Part shown: positions 16,223 to 23,425 of the stretch, piece after piece
Layout: every line of letters begins with the position of its first letter
How positions within the stretch are numbered: the stretch's first letter is position 1
DNA from: JASHVB01 sp036489395
GTDB lineage: Bacteria; Pseudomonadota; Alphaproteobacteria; Acetobacterales; Acetobacteraceae
Assembly: GCA_036489395.1 (NCBI GenBank)
Contig: DASXFW010000374.1
Coordinates: 1-29,233 of the forward strand
Reading direction: 5' to 3'
Length of the DNA: 29,233 bases
Notes under the pieces: model-generated
What the model was told of the DNA's origin: nothing
Database searches by the model: none
The model's input: the letters and a program-made list of their open reading frames with translations, nothing else
Made by a program: the position numbers and the translations under genes

Positions 16223-16528
16223 ATGAGTGACAGCGACATCAGGCTTCGCCCCAAGACCGCACCCAGGACGGCCCGGCCGCGCATGCACAAGGTCATCCTG
16301 CTCAATGACGACTACACGCCACGCGAATTCGTCGTGATGGTGCTGAAAGCGGAATTCCGCATGAGCGAGAGTCAGGCACACCGCGTGATGGTCACGGCAC
16401 ACAAACGCGGCGCCTGCGTCGTTGCCGTTTTCACCAAGGATCTTGCAGAATCGAAAGCAACACGCGCCATCGACGCCGCCCGCAAGCAGGGCTACCCGCT
16501 GATGTTCACCACCGAACCGGAAGAATAG
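16223..16528 (+). CDS. clpS: ATP-dependent Clp protease adaptor ClpS
   Basis: ClpS delivers N-degron substrates to ClpA-ClpP. The 101-aa protein keeps the specificity pocket: N28-D29-D30 in HKVILLNDDYTPREFVV, and H60 in VMVTAHKRG, which contacts the substrate alpha-amino group. KDLAESKA marks the ClpA-contacting end. Its length equals that of typical ClpS. GGGAGG lies about 11 bases upstream of the ATG at 16223. The usual neighbour clpA is not present; the next gene is an unrelated reductase 85 bases on. Some alphaproteobacteria carry two ClpS proteins, so this may be one of a pair. Confidence 0.96.
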   Translation: MSDSDIRLRPKTAPRTARPRMHKVILLNDDYTPREFVVMVLKAEFRMSESQAHRVMVTAHKRGACVVAVFTKDLAESKATRAIDAARKQGYPLMFTTEPEE

Positions 16529-16613
16529 CGCCCGCCGCCTCCCCTGCCCCACTCTTGCCTTTCCGACGCATCGGACGACACTTGCCCGCGACACGCAGAA
16601 GCGGGAGGGAACC

Positions 16614-17678
16614 ATGGGCTACAAGATCGCGGTAATGGGCACGGGCGCAGTGGGCGGCTACGCTGGCGCGCATATGGCGCGGAACGGCGAGGACATCACC
16701 TTCATCGATTCCTGGCCCGAGAATGTCGAGACAATGCGCAGCAAGGGCCTGAAGATCTCCCACATCCGCGACGTGCCGGAATGGACCACGCCGGTGCGCG
16801 CGCTGCACGTGACGGACGCGCAGCAGCTTGCCAAGGAAAAGCCGATCGATATCGCGTTCGTCTGCATGAAGTCGTACGACACGCAATGGGCGACGACGCT
16901 GATTTCGCAATACCTGTCGCCGAATGGCTTCGTGGTGTCGTTGCAGAACTGCATGAACGAGGAGACGATCGCGTCCGTCGTCGGCTGGGGCCGCGTCGTC
17001 GGCTGCATCGCCAGCTCCATCACCGTCGATCTGTGCGAGCCGGGCCATGTGCGCCGCGCCGCGGGCAAAAGCGGCGACAAGCACACGGTGTTCCGCACCG
17101 GCGAAGTGCATGGCCGCATCACCGACCGCGTGCAGGAAATCCGCCGCCTGGTCGCGTACTCTGATTCCGCTCTGGCAACGACCAATCTTTGGGGCGAGCG
17201 CTGGTCGAAGCTGGTGACCAACGCGATGGCCAACGGCATGTCCGCCAGCACCGGGCTGATCAGCAAGGACATCCTGAGCAACGATGCGCTGCGCCGGTTC
17301 GGCGCCCGGCTCGGCAGCGAGGCGATCCGCGTCGGCCAGGCGCTCGGCTACGAACTGGAGGAAGTCCACCACATCGATCCGGAGATCATCGCCAAGGCCG
17401 GCGAAGGCGATCCCGCGGCAGTGCACGAATACGACGAGCATCGCCTGGCGGAAGTCAGCAAGGCGGGCGGCGGCGAACATCGCCCGTCGATGGGTCAGGA
17501 CATGGTCAAGGGACGCCGTACCGAGATCGAGTTCCTCAACGGACTGATCGTGCGCAAAGGCGAGGAGATCGGCATCCCTACGCCGGCGAACGCGGCACTG
17601 ACCGACATCGTGAAGCGCGTGGAGAGGGGCGAACTGAAGCCCGATCCGAAGCACCTGATCGATCTGCGGCTGAACTGA
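16614..17678 (+). CDS. 2-dehydropantoate 2-reductase family protein
   Basis: A 354-aa NADP-dependent reductase of the PanE/ApbA family. Residues 8-14 form the nucleotide loop (MGTGAVGG). K86 in CMKSYD, N112 in LQNCMNE, K199 in ERWSKLVTNAM and N203 match catalytic positions of ketopantoate reductase. The C-terminal part has EFLNGLIVRKGEEIGIPTP. The protein is about 50 residues longer than E. coli PanE, with extra sequence around residues 245-290 (EIIAKAGEGDPAAVHEYDEH). It may therefore act on another 2-keto acid rather than supply pantothenate. GGGAGG sits 4 bases ahead of the ATG. I leave the symbol empty because several paralogues of this family are usual. Confidence 0.88.
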   Translation: MGYKIAVMGTGAVGGYAGAHMARNGEDITFIDSWPENVETMRSKGLKISHIRDVPEWTTPVRALHVTDAQQLAKEKPIDIAFVCMKSYDTQWATTLISQYLSPNGFVVSLQNCMNEETIASVVGWGRVVGCIASSITVDLCEPGHVRRAAGKSGDKHTVFRTGEVHGRITDRVQEIRRLVAYSDSALATTNLWGERWSKLVTNAMANGMSASTGLISKDILSNDALRRFGARLGSEAIRVGQALGYELEEVHHIDPEIIAKAGEGDPAAVHEYDEHRLAEVSKAGGGEHRPSMGQDMVKGRRTEIEFLNGLIVRKGEEIGIPTPANAALTDIVKRVERGELKPDPKHLIDLRLN

Positions 17679-17700
17679 TCATCTTGGCGCACGACGCTCG

Positions 17701-17820
17701 GTCATTGCGGGTCCGACACTAGCCGCGGCGGCCGAACCGAGACCGTTGCCACGGGGATTTGAGGTTCCCCCCATGTGGTGGGGGAACCACCTTGCTCCGG
17801 CTCGCGGCCGGGCCATGACA
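17701..17820. repeat. Degenerate composite repeat between convergent genes
   Basis: It begins GTCATTGCGG and ends GGCCATGACA, recalling the ends of the composite repeats. It contains a compact inverted repeat at 17763-17788 (GGTTCCCCC and GGGGGAACC around CATGTGGT). It occupies most of the gap between the reductase stop and the DUF190 stop. The long central palindrome of copies A-D is replaced by this shorter one, so it is either a decayed or a related element. Confidence 0.55.
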
Positions 17821-17863
17821 ACGGCACGCGACCGCCTCGGTCGTGCCGCCACGCTGCCTGGTT

Positions 17864-18211
17864 TCACGAGGTGGCGTCCAGCTTGCGACCATAGCGGTGC
17901 ACGCGCACCTTCTCTGCGGTCGCCAGGCCGCTGCCGATCATCGGTTCGACGACCGGCAGAAATTGCGTGATCTCGTCATCGGTATCGACGATTTCGATCA
18001 TGATCGGCAGGTCCTCGGTCTGACGCAGTATGATGCGGCGCTCCTCGCTCGCTGGGCCGAAGGACAGGATGCCGCGCGTCACCATTGCGCCCGACAGTGC
18101 CATCGTACGAGCGCGCAGCACGATCCGATCGTACGGCGGCCGTCCTTCGAACGTGTCGTGGTGACCGATGAAAATGCGCAGCAGCGTGGCATCGCAGGGT
18201 GCTGCACGCAT
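17864..18211 (-). CDS. DUF190 family protein
   Basis: A 115-aa protein of the DUF190 family, which has a ferredoxin-like, PII-like fold. Recognisable parts are TLLRIFIGHHDTFEGRPPYD at the N-terminus, LRARTMALSGAMVTRGILSFG in the middle, and LPIMIEIVDTDDEI with FLPVVEPMI near the end. The genes often sit beside crcB (fluoride exporter); none is here. The ATG at 18211 has GAGGAG a few bases upstream. The frame extends to 18295, but that extra part is a tandem repeat. It is convergent with the reductase and divergent from the lipoprotein gene. The function is unknown; a regulatory ligand-binding role is only analogy. Confidence 0.82.
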   Translation of the reverse strand: MRAAPCDATLLRIFIGHHDTFEGRPPYDRIVLRARTMALSGAMVTRGILSFGPASEERRIILRQTEDLPIMIEIVDTDDEITQFLPVVEPMIGSGLATAEKVRVHRYGRKLDATS

Positions 18212-18225
18212 CGTCTCCTCGCCAA

Positions 18226-18262
18226 AATTGCCGGGCCTGAATTGCCGGGCCTGAATTGCCGG
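18226..18262. repeat. 14-bp tandem repeat in the DUF190 5' leader
   Basis: AATTGCCGGGCCTG occurs exactly twice (18226-18239, 18240-18253), followed by a partial third copy to 18262. It starts 15 bases upstream of the DUF190 start codon on its transcribed side, so it probably lies in the 5' leader or promoter and could vary in copy number. Confidence 0.85.
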
Positions 18263-18370
18263 CCAGGCCAGTATGTCGCATGTGCCACCGCGCAAAGGCG
18301 CGATGCCGGTTGCCGAATCGGATGTGGCACCGCATGACAGACCGTTGCCTCACGCTGCCCCGGGAGACCA

Positions 18371-18760
18371 ATGCTAACAATCCGCGCCTGCATGTTGGTG
18401 GCCGCCTTCGGCGCATTTGCCGGCTGTGCGTCGCCGCCGCCGAAACCGATCGCCGTCGCGCCATCGGCCCCACCCGCGACCGTCGATGGCATCTACCGCG
18501 GCACCAGCACGCGCTTTCAGGCGGACAACCGGAGCTGTCCACACCCCGGCGTCGTTACGTTATACGTACAGGACCACAAGTTCTCGTACCGCTGGGATTA
18601 CAGCACCTGGGTCGATTCCAGCATCGATCCGGACGGAACGGTCCATGGTCAGGCCGACCGGATCACCCTCGCCGGCAAGCAGCACGACAGAATGCTTGAT
18701 GGCGACGTTACCAACGGCCAGTGCGGCCTGCACTTCACCACAAAGCAACACGATTTCTGA
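18371..18760 (+). CDS. Small predicted outer-membrane or periplasmic lipoprotein
   Basis: A 129-aa protein with a lipoprotein signal peptide: a hydrophobic stretch (ACMLVAAFGAFAGC) ends in the lipobox A-G-C, so Cys19 should be lipidated. A short Pro/Ala linker (PPPKPIAVAPSAPPATVDG) follows, then a globular domain beginning GIYRGTSTRFQ with two further cysteines, C55 and C118 (NGQCGLHFTT), that may pair. The sequence GxYRGT...C and the C-terminal location of the second Cys recall small DUF-type lipoproteins of Acetobacteraceae and Rhizobiales, but I do not recognise a named family. GGGAGA lies 6 bases upstream of the ATG. Confidence 0.78.
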   Translation: MLTIRACMLVAAFGAFAGCASPPPKPIAVAPSAPPATVDGIYRGTSTRFQADNRSCPHPGVVTLYVQDHKFSYRWDYSTWVDSSIDPDGTVHGQADRITLAGKQHDRMLDGDVTNGQCGLHFTTKQHDF

Positions 18761-18824
18761 GTTCAGAGGAACCGCAAGGCCAATCCGAACGTTGGCGTTC
18801 GCATCCTTGCGGAGGAAATTCGTC

Positions 18825-19067
18825 ATGCGGGTACTGTTTGCCTCGGCTGCATTGGCACTTTGTTTCGGCACCGGTCTGGCGCCTGTTCCGGCCCACGCCA
18901 AAGGCTGCGTGAAGGGCGCGGTCGTCGGCGGCGTCGCCGGCCACATGGCGGACCATCACGGCGTAATGGGCGCCGGCGTCGGTTGTGCGATCGGTCACCA
19001 CGAGGCGAACAAGGATCAGCACGCGACAAAGAGCGACACCGGATCAGATCAGTCGAAGCATTCCTGA
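18825..19067 (+). CDS. Small exported glycine-zipper-like protein
   Basis: An 80-aa protein with a cleavable signal peptide (LFASAALALCFGTGLAPVPAHA, predicted cut after AHA) and a short mature part. That part is a glycine-rich segment, KGAVVGGVAGHMADHHG then GAGVGCAIGHH, resembling a glycine zipper (2TM) found in small outer-membrane-associated proteins. The hydrophilic Lys/Asp/Ser/His tail follows. Two Cys in the mature part (C28, near the cleavage site, and C53) might form a disulfide. GGAGGA lies 8 bases before the ATG at 18825. Its 3' end is followed by composite repeat copy B. The function is unknown. Confidence 0.78.
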   Translation: MRVLFASAALALCFGTGLAPVPAHAKGCVKGAVVGGVAGHMADHHGVMGAGVGCAIGHHEANKDQHATKSDTGSDQSKHS

Positions 19068-19101
19068 GGGTTCGCCCATCGTCGCTGGGGGCGAACCCTC
19101 C

Positions 19102-19322
19102 GTCATTGCGAGTTTCCACCGGCCGGTGGCCGACTCGCCCTGGATGAAACTGTGACGGTCGCAGCGTAGGTTCTCCCCTCCCGTTGAGGGAGGGGTTGGG
19201 GGAGGGGTGCGTACATCCACCGACCGCGGATGTACGCACCCCTCCCCCAACCCCTCCCTCAAGGGGAGGGGAGGTTCTGTTTCTTGTTAGCAACAACAGA
19301 GGATTCTCTGCTTGCAATGACA
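19102..19322. repeat. Composite dispersed repeat, copy B
   Basis: It starts GTCATTGCGAG and ends TTGCAATGACA. The left part shares CACCGGCCGGTGGCCGA, CTGGATGAAACTG and CAGCGTAGGTT with copy C. The palindrome at 19173-19273 has arms of CTCCCCTCC...GAGGGAGGGGTTGGGGGAGGGGTGCG and a centre in which CGTACATCC faces GGATGTACG. The right part is short. It lies between convergent genes: 34 bases after the glycine-zipper stop and 10 bases before the LLM monooxygenase stop. Confidence 0.92.
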
Positions 19323-19332
19323 GTTATCTTCG

Positions 19333-20538
19333 CTAACGCTGTTCGAGATCGCGCGCACCCAGCGTGCGGGCGCGGATCGCCTCCTCCGGGGCGGCGTGGC
19401 CGAAATCGGTGAACGCGCGCTTCACCGCATCCACCGTGGAGCCGAACACCTGCTTGCGATTCTCCCGCGCCCAGGTGTTGGACCCGGCAATCGTCGTCAA
19501 CGACCCCTGGAAATGCGGCATCACGTAGCGCGCGAACAATTCATAACTGCGCATCGTCTGCTCGCGGGTGGCCCACTCATGCGCGCGGAACAGAATGCCG
19601 CCGAAACCACCCTGGCTGTACTCCAGCAGACGATGGATGCCGCGAATGACGGTTTCCGGCGAGCCAACCAGCGTGGTGCCCATCTTCACACCGTCGCGCA
19701 GCGGATCGTCGGCGCGACCAGGCGGACGGCCGAGCGTATCCTCGAAATAGGTCTGCGTCTCGATGCGCTCGCCCTTCTTTACGTCCATCAACGCTTGCTC
19801 ATCGTCTTCCGCGATATGTGCATTGACCACGACGCGCCAGTTCTTGCGGTCCATGGTCTTGCCGTTCTTTGCGGCGGCCTCTTCGGCGATCTTCCATTGG
19901 CTGGCGAGCGCCTCTGGACCGCCCGGCAGGCCGGCACCGATCGACAGCACGCCCACGCCATGGGTACCCGCGGCGATCATCCCGAACGGGGTGATCGTGC
20001 TGGCGACGGCGATCTCGAAATGCGGATCGCTGTACGGCGCGAGATGCAGACGCGCGTCGCGCATCTCGAACCAGTCGGTCTTCATGGTAACCGGCTCTTC
20101 GCATTTCAGCAGCCGCATGATCGCGTCCATCGCCTGGAGCATGCGGGGCCGCTGCGTGCTGGGCTCGATGCCGAGCATATAGGCGTCGGAGGTGAGTGCG
20201 CCCGGTCCGCAGCCCATCATCGCGCGGCCGCGCGTCATGTGGTCGAGCTGCACGAAGCGCTGCGCCACCATGAACGGATGGTGGTAGGGCAGCGAGGTGA
20301 CGCCGGTGCCGAGCTTGATGTGCTTGGTGCGTTCCGCCGCGGCGGCAATGATCAGTTCCGGCAACGCGATCAGTTCCCAGCCGGCGGAATGGTGTTCGCC
20401 GATCCAGGCCTCGTCGAAGCCAAGCCAGTCAAGCCACTCCAGTAATTCGACGTCGCGAGAGATCGCGAGCGTGGGGTTCTCACCAACACGGTGGAACGGG
20501 GCGAGGAAAATGCCGAACTTCATGCCGCGATGGGCCAT
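19333..20538 (-). CDS. LLM-class flavin-dependent monooxygenase
   Basis: A 401-aa bacterial-luciferase-like (LLM) oxidoreductase that should use reduced flavin and O2. The TIM-barrel features include KFGIFLAPFH at the N-terminus, DEAWIGEHHSAGWE, KLGTGVTSLPYHHPFMVAQR and VQLDHMTRGRAMMGCGPG. These fit the clade annotated as limonene 1,2-monooxygenase or similar F420-independent enzymes; the actual substrate is not readable from sequence. ATG at 20538 is used; ATG at 20523 would also serve and starts at MKFGIF. No strong Shine-Dalgarno precedes either. It is divergent from the SDR gene, a typical pairing of a monooxygenase and an alcohol dehydrogenase in terpenoid or cyclic alcohol catabolism; that link is inference. 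Confidence 0.88.
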   Translation of the reverse strand: MAHRGMKFGIFLAPFHRVGENPTLAISRDVELLEWLDWLGFDEAWIGEHHSAGWELIALPELIIAAAAERTKHIKLGTGVTSLPYHHPFMVAQRFVQLDHMTRGRAMMGCGPGALTSDAYMLGIEPSTQRPRMLQAMDAIMRLLKCEEPVTMKTDWFEMRDARLHLAPYSDPHFEIAVASTITPFGMIAAGTHGVGVLSIGAGLPGGPEALASQWKIAEEAAAKNGKTMDRKNWRVVVNAHIAEDDEQALMDVKKGERIETQTYFEDTLGRPPGRADDPLRDGVKMGTTLVGSPETVIRGIHRLLEYSQGGFGGILFRAHEWATREQTMRSYELFARYVMPHFQGSLTTIAGSNTWARENRKQVFGSTVDAVKRAFTDFGHAAPEEAIRARTLGARDLEQR

Positions 20539-20681
20539 GGGCGGGTACTCCGTGTCGATACGCGGGGTATCGTGCCCCGATCGTGCGGCGCAGCCAAGCC
20601 GCGCGGCACTGGCCGCAGGATCCCGCGCACGTCTGTCATGGCTGGCCTTGCGCCGGCCATCAGGGCACGGACGACCCAGCC

Positions 20682-20756
20682 GTCATTGCGAGGGACACAG
20701 TGACGCAGCAATCTCTCGAACGGGATTGCTTCGGCCCCGCGGGCCTCGCAACGACA
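20682..20756. repeat. Short TCATTGCGAG-type repeat upstream of the SDR gene
   Basis: It begins CGTCATTGCGAGG and ends CCTCGCAACGAC, with internal CAGCAATCTCTCGAACGGGATTGCTTCGG, giving nested inverted pairs (AGCAATC facing GATTGCT). It belongs to the same end-family as the composite elements but lacks the long G/C palindrome. It lies in the divergent LLM/SDR promoter region, and the SDR ribosome-binding site (AGGAGGG at 20764) starts eight bases after it. Confidence 0.82.
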
Positions 20757-20779
20757 TGACACCAGGAGGGAACAGAAAC

Positions 20780-21541
20780 ATGCGTCTCGCAAACAAGATC
20801 GCGATCGTCAGCGGAGCGGCTTCGGGCATGGGTGCGGCGACCGCGCGGCGCTTTGCCCGAGAGGGCGCCAAGGTGGTCATTGCCGACCAACTGGAAGACG
20901 AAGGCCGCAAGCTCGCCGATGACATCAATGCCGCCAACACGCCAGGCGGCGAGGCGATGTTCATGCGCCTGGATGTCACCGACGAAGCGAACTGGAAGCA
21001 GGTGGTGGATGATACCGTGCGGCGTTACGGCCGGCTCGACATCCTGGTGAACAACGCCGGCATCAGCGGCAGCGCAGTGACAGACATGCTGGACACCGAT
21101 GCATGGGACAAGCTGATGGCGGTGAACAGTCGCGGCGTGTTCCTGGGCACGAAGCATGCGGTGCTGACGATGAAGAACAGCGGCGGGGGGTCGATCGTCA
21201 ATCTGTCGTCGATCTCCGGCAATACGGGTCAGACGATGACGCACATGGGCTACAATGCGTCGAAGGGCGCGGTGCGTACGCTGACCAAATCAACCGCGGT
21301 GCAGTTCGGTCGCGACGGCATCAGGGCCAATTCCGTACATCCGGGGCTAATGCCGCCGATGCGCACGTCCGGAGCAACTGCCGATCCGGTGGTGCGCGCG
21401 AAGATGCTGCAAGCCGTGCCGCTGCGCCGCGCCGGAGAAGTGGACGAAGTCGCCAACGCCATCTTGTTCCTGGCGTCGGACGAGGCGTCGTACGTCACGG
21501 GTGCCGAGCTCTACGTGGACGGCGGCTATCTCGCGGTGTGA
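20780..21541 (+). CDS. Short-chain dehydrogenase/reductase (classical SDR)
   Basis: A 253-aa classical SDR. The cofactor loop is GAASGMG (residues 12-18). Asp36 at the end of beta-2 (VVIAD) favours NAD(H) over NADP(H). NNAG is at 91-94. The catalytic set is S144 in NLSSISG, Y158 and K162 in YNASKG. It ends in the usual YVTGAELYVDGGY. The ATG at 20780 has a strong site (AGGAGGG) 9 bases upstream. The nearest named types are secondary-alcohol, cyclopentanol or 3-hydroxysteroid dehydrogenases; the substrate is not resolved. It is divergent from the LLM monooxygenase, and composite repeat copy C follows 14 bases after its stop. Confidence 0.92.
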   Translation: MRLANKIAIVSGAASGMGAATARRFAREGAKVVIADQLEDEGRKLADDINAANTPGGEAMFMRLDVTDEANWKQVVDDTVRRYGRLDILVNNAGISGSAVTDMLDTDAWDKLMAVNSRGVFLGTKHAVLTMKNSGGGSIVNLSSISGNTGQTMTHMGYNASKGAVRTLTKSTAVQFGRDGIRANSVHPGLMPPMRTSGATADPVVRAKMLQAVPLRRAGEVDEVANAILFLASDEASYVTGAELYVDGGYLAV

Positions 21542-21555
21542 CAGGGAGATGGTAC

Positions 21556-21791
21556 TGTCATTGCGAGTTGGCCGCCGGCCGGCGGCCGACCCGCCCTGGA
21601 TGAAACTGCGACGGTCGCAGCGTAGGTTCTCCCCTCCCCTTGAGGGAGGGGGCCAGGGGGAGGGGTGCGTACATCCGCGGTCGGCGGATGGACGCACCCC
21701 TCCCCCAACCCCTCCCTCAAGGGGAGGGGGGAACAAAGCGTATCATCCAGGCGGATCAGCCGCCGCTGACCGGTGTCAACCCGCAATGACA
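21556..21791. repeat. Composite dispersed repeat, copy C
   Basis: It starts TGTCATTGCGAG and ends CGCAATGACA. The left part has the GCCGCCGGCCGGCGGCCGA palindrome, then CTGGATGAAACTGCG, and CAGCGTAGGTTC shared with copy B. The G/C palindrome spans 21629-21731, with one imperfect arm (GGCCAGGGGGAGGGG where the others read GTTGGGGGAGGGG). It lies between convergent genes, 14 bases after the SDR stop and 9 bases before the xth stop. Orientation is the same as in copies A, B and D. Confidence 0.92.
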
Positions 21792-21800
21792 AGCTCTCGC

Positions 21801-22634
21801 TTACACTGCAATCTCCACGCACACCGGCACGTGGTCGGAGCTTTGCGGCCAGTCGCGCGCCCCCTTCAGGACGATCTGCCGTTTCAGCGCGCCTTGCAGG
21901 TCGTGCGTGACCCACACATGGTCCAGGCGCCGACCGCGATCCGACGCGCGCCAGTCGCGGTTACGATAAGACCACCATGTGTAGAGCTTCTGGTCCGCCG
22001 GCACGAAATGCCTGACGGCATCGACGAAGCCGGTCGCCAGCCAGGCATTCAGTCCCGCAGTTTCCACCGGCGTGTGGCTCACCACATCAAGCAACTGCTT
22101 GTGGCTCCAGACATCATGTTCCAGCGGCGCGATGTTCAAATCGCCTACGATGACCGACCGCGCCAGCCCGGTGCGCGCGGCGAACCAGTTGCGCGTTTCC
22201 GCAATAAAATCGAGTTTGTGCGCGAACTTCACGTTCTGCGTCCGGTCGGGGACGTCGCCACCCGCCGGCACGTAGAAATTATGCACCTCCACCGGACCGC
22301 CCTTCGCATCCACCAGAACCGCAAGATGCCGGCAGTCGCTTTTGGCGCACCAGTCGGGCGCGATATCGTGCACCTCGATCGGCCGGCGCGAGAAGATCGC
22401 CACGCCGTTATAGCCCTTCATGCCACGGAACGCCGCGTGCTTGAACCCAAGCGCGGCGGGCGCATCGACGGGGAACAACTCGTCGGGGACCTTGGTCTCC
22501 TGCAGGCACAGCACGTCGGGATCGAGCGCCGCCACCAGCTCCTTCAACAGTGCCAGCCGCAGCCGGACCGAGTTGATGTTCCAGGTTACGACGCGAAGTT
22601 TCCCCCCCGGAACCTTCCCCCCCGCGCGCGGCAT
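21801..22634 (-). CDS. xth: Exodeoxyribonuclease III (AP endonuclease family)
   Basis: A 277-aa exonuclease III/APE1-family enzyme of base-excision repair, which cuts DNA 5' to abasic sites. Motifs: VVTWNINSVRLRL near the start, LCLQETK with the metal-binding Glu, GYNGVAIFSR, GDLNIAP with the catalytic Asp and Asn, and SDHVPV with the catalytic Asp-His pair at the end. The ATG at 22634 overlaps the FAH gene stop as TGATG, which indicates coupled translation. The frame extends further upstream, but that is antisense-like sequence within the FAH gene. The short N-terminal stretch MPRAGGKVPGGK is slightly longer than in E. coli. Confidence 0.95.
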   Translation of the reverse strand: MPRAGGKVPGGKLRVVTWNINSVRLRLALLKELVAALDPDVLCLQETKVPDELFPVDAPAALGFKHAAFRGMKGYNGVAIFSRRPIEVHDIAPDWCAKSDCRHLAVLVDAKGGPVEVHNFYVPAGGDVPDRTQNVKFAHKLDFIAETRNWFAARTGLARSVIVGDLNIAPLEHDVWSHKQLLDVVSHTPVETAGLNAWLATGFVDAVRHFVPADQKLYTWWSYRNRDWRASDRGRRLDHVWVTHDLQGALKRQIVLKGARDWPQSSDHVPVCVEIAV

Positions 22635-23320
22635 CAGGCGATGCGGGTGCGCACCGTGCCGACGCCCTCCACGACGCCTTCCAGCAGATCGCCGCGCTGC
22701 ACCGCCGCGACGCACTCCGGCGTGCCGGTGAAGATCAGGTCGCCCGGGGCCAGGCGCACCAGGCGCGACAGGTAGGCGATCGTCTCCGGGATGTCCCAGA
22801 TCATCTTCGACAGGTCGGAGGTCTGCCGCACCTTGCCGTTCACCTTCAGCTCGATCAGCCCCTTGGCGGGATGGCCGATCTTCGCCGCCGGCACCATGAG
22901 CCCGGTCGGCGCGGAGGCGTCGAAGCCCTTGCCCATATCCCAGGGCTTGCCTTCCTTCTTCGCGGCATTCTGCAAGTCGCGGCGGGTCATGTCCAGGCCG
23001 GCGGCATAGCCCCAGACGTGGCGCAGGGCATCGGCTTCCTCGATATCGACGCCGCCCTCGGCCAGCGCGACCACCAGCTCCATCTCATGGTGCAGGCTGT
23101 TGGACTGCGGGGGATACGGCATGTCGGCGTCGCCGGTGAGCAGCGCGTCGGCCGGCTTCATGAAGAAGAACGGCGGCTCGCGATCCGGGTCGCTGCCCAT
23201 CTCGCGGGCATGCTCTGCGTAGTTGCGGCCGACGCAGAAGATGCGGCGCACCGGGAAGGCACCGCCGCCGGCAACGGGAACCGAGGCGACGGCGGGCGGC
23301 GGAATAACGAAATCGGCCAT
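22634..23320 (-). CDS. Fumarylacetoacetate-hydrolase family protein (fumarylpyruvate hydrolase-like)
   Basis: A 228-aa FAH-family hydrolase. The sequence shows FPVRRIFCVGRNYAEHAREM near residues 22-41, the catalytic/metal set E79 and E81 in HHEMELVVAL with D110 in AAGLDMTRRD, and FMKPADALL, which binds the acid. These are typical of fumarylpyruvate and maleylpyruvate hydrolases (NagK-like) in gentisate breakdown, though many members have other beta-diketo acid substrates. No gentisate dioxygenase or isomerase lies nearby, so the physiological role is open. ATG at 23320 begins the typical MADFVIPPP sequence. The stop is overlapped by xth. The 3' neighbour on the other side is the GDH gene, whose terminator lies 76 bases upstream of this start. 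Confidence 0.9.
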   Translation of the reverse strand: MADFVIPPPAVASVPVAGGGAFPVRRIFCVGRNYAEHAREMGSDPDREPPFFFMKPADALLTGDADMPYPPQSNSLHHEMELVVALAEGGVDIEEADALRHVWGYAAGLDMTRRDLQNAAKKEGKPWDMGKGFDASAPTGLMVPAAKIGHPAKGLIELKVNGKVRQTSDLSKMIWDIPETIAYLSRLVRLAPGDLIFTGTPECVAAVQRGDLLEGVVEGVGTVRTRIA

Positions 23321-23394
23321 GGATGTAGAACCTTGCGCGTTGACGCGACGGAACTTAGCGGCCGGTCCCGGCTCGGGGAAGTGCTGCGAAGGCG

Positions 23395-23425
23395 AAAAAA
23401 AGGCCCGACCGGTGAAGGTCGGGCC
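23395..23425 (-). terminator. Rho-independent terminator downstream of the Glu/Leu dehydrogenase
   Basis: On the minus strand, GGCCCGACC (23425-23417), loop TTCACC and GGTCGGGCC (23410-23402) form a perfect 9-bp stem followed by seven T residues (23401-23395). It stands about 140 bases after the GDH stop and 75 bases before the FAH start. It therefore ends the GDH transcript and separates it from the FAH-xth pair. Confidence 0.92.

Noticed and set aside
15028..16305. PaaA with a 97-residue N-terminal extension from 16305
   Set aside because: The added part is Arg/Pro-rich with no family match and runs antisense over the clpS start. The ATG at 16014 gives normal PaaA length.
17763..17788. Rho-independent terminator between the reductase and DUF190
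   Set aside because: The stem is sound (GGTTCCCCC/GGGGGAACC) but no U-tract follows on either strand, so it is listed as part of a repeat.
18212..18370. Fluoride riboswitch ahead of the DUF190 gene
   Set aside because: I looked because DUF190 genes often accompany crcB, but found only the 14-bp tandem repeat and no sequence resembling the crcB RNA motif.
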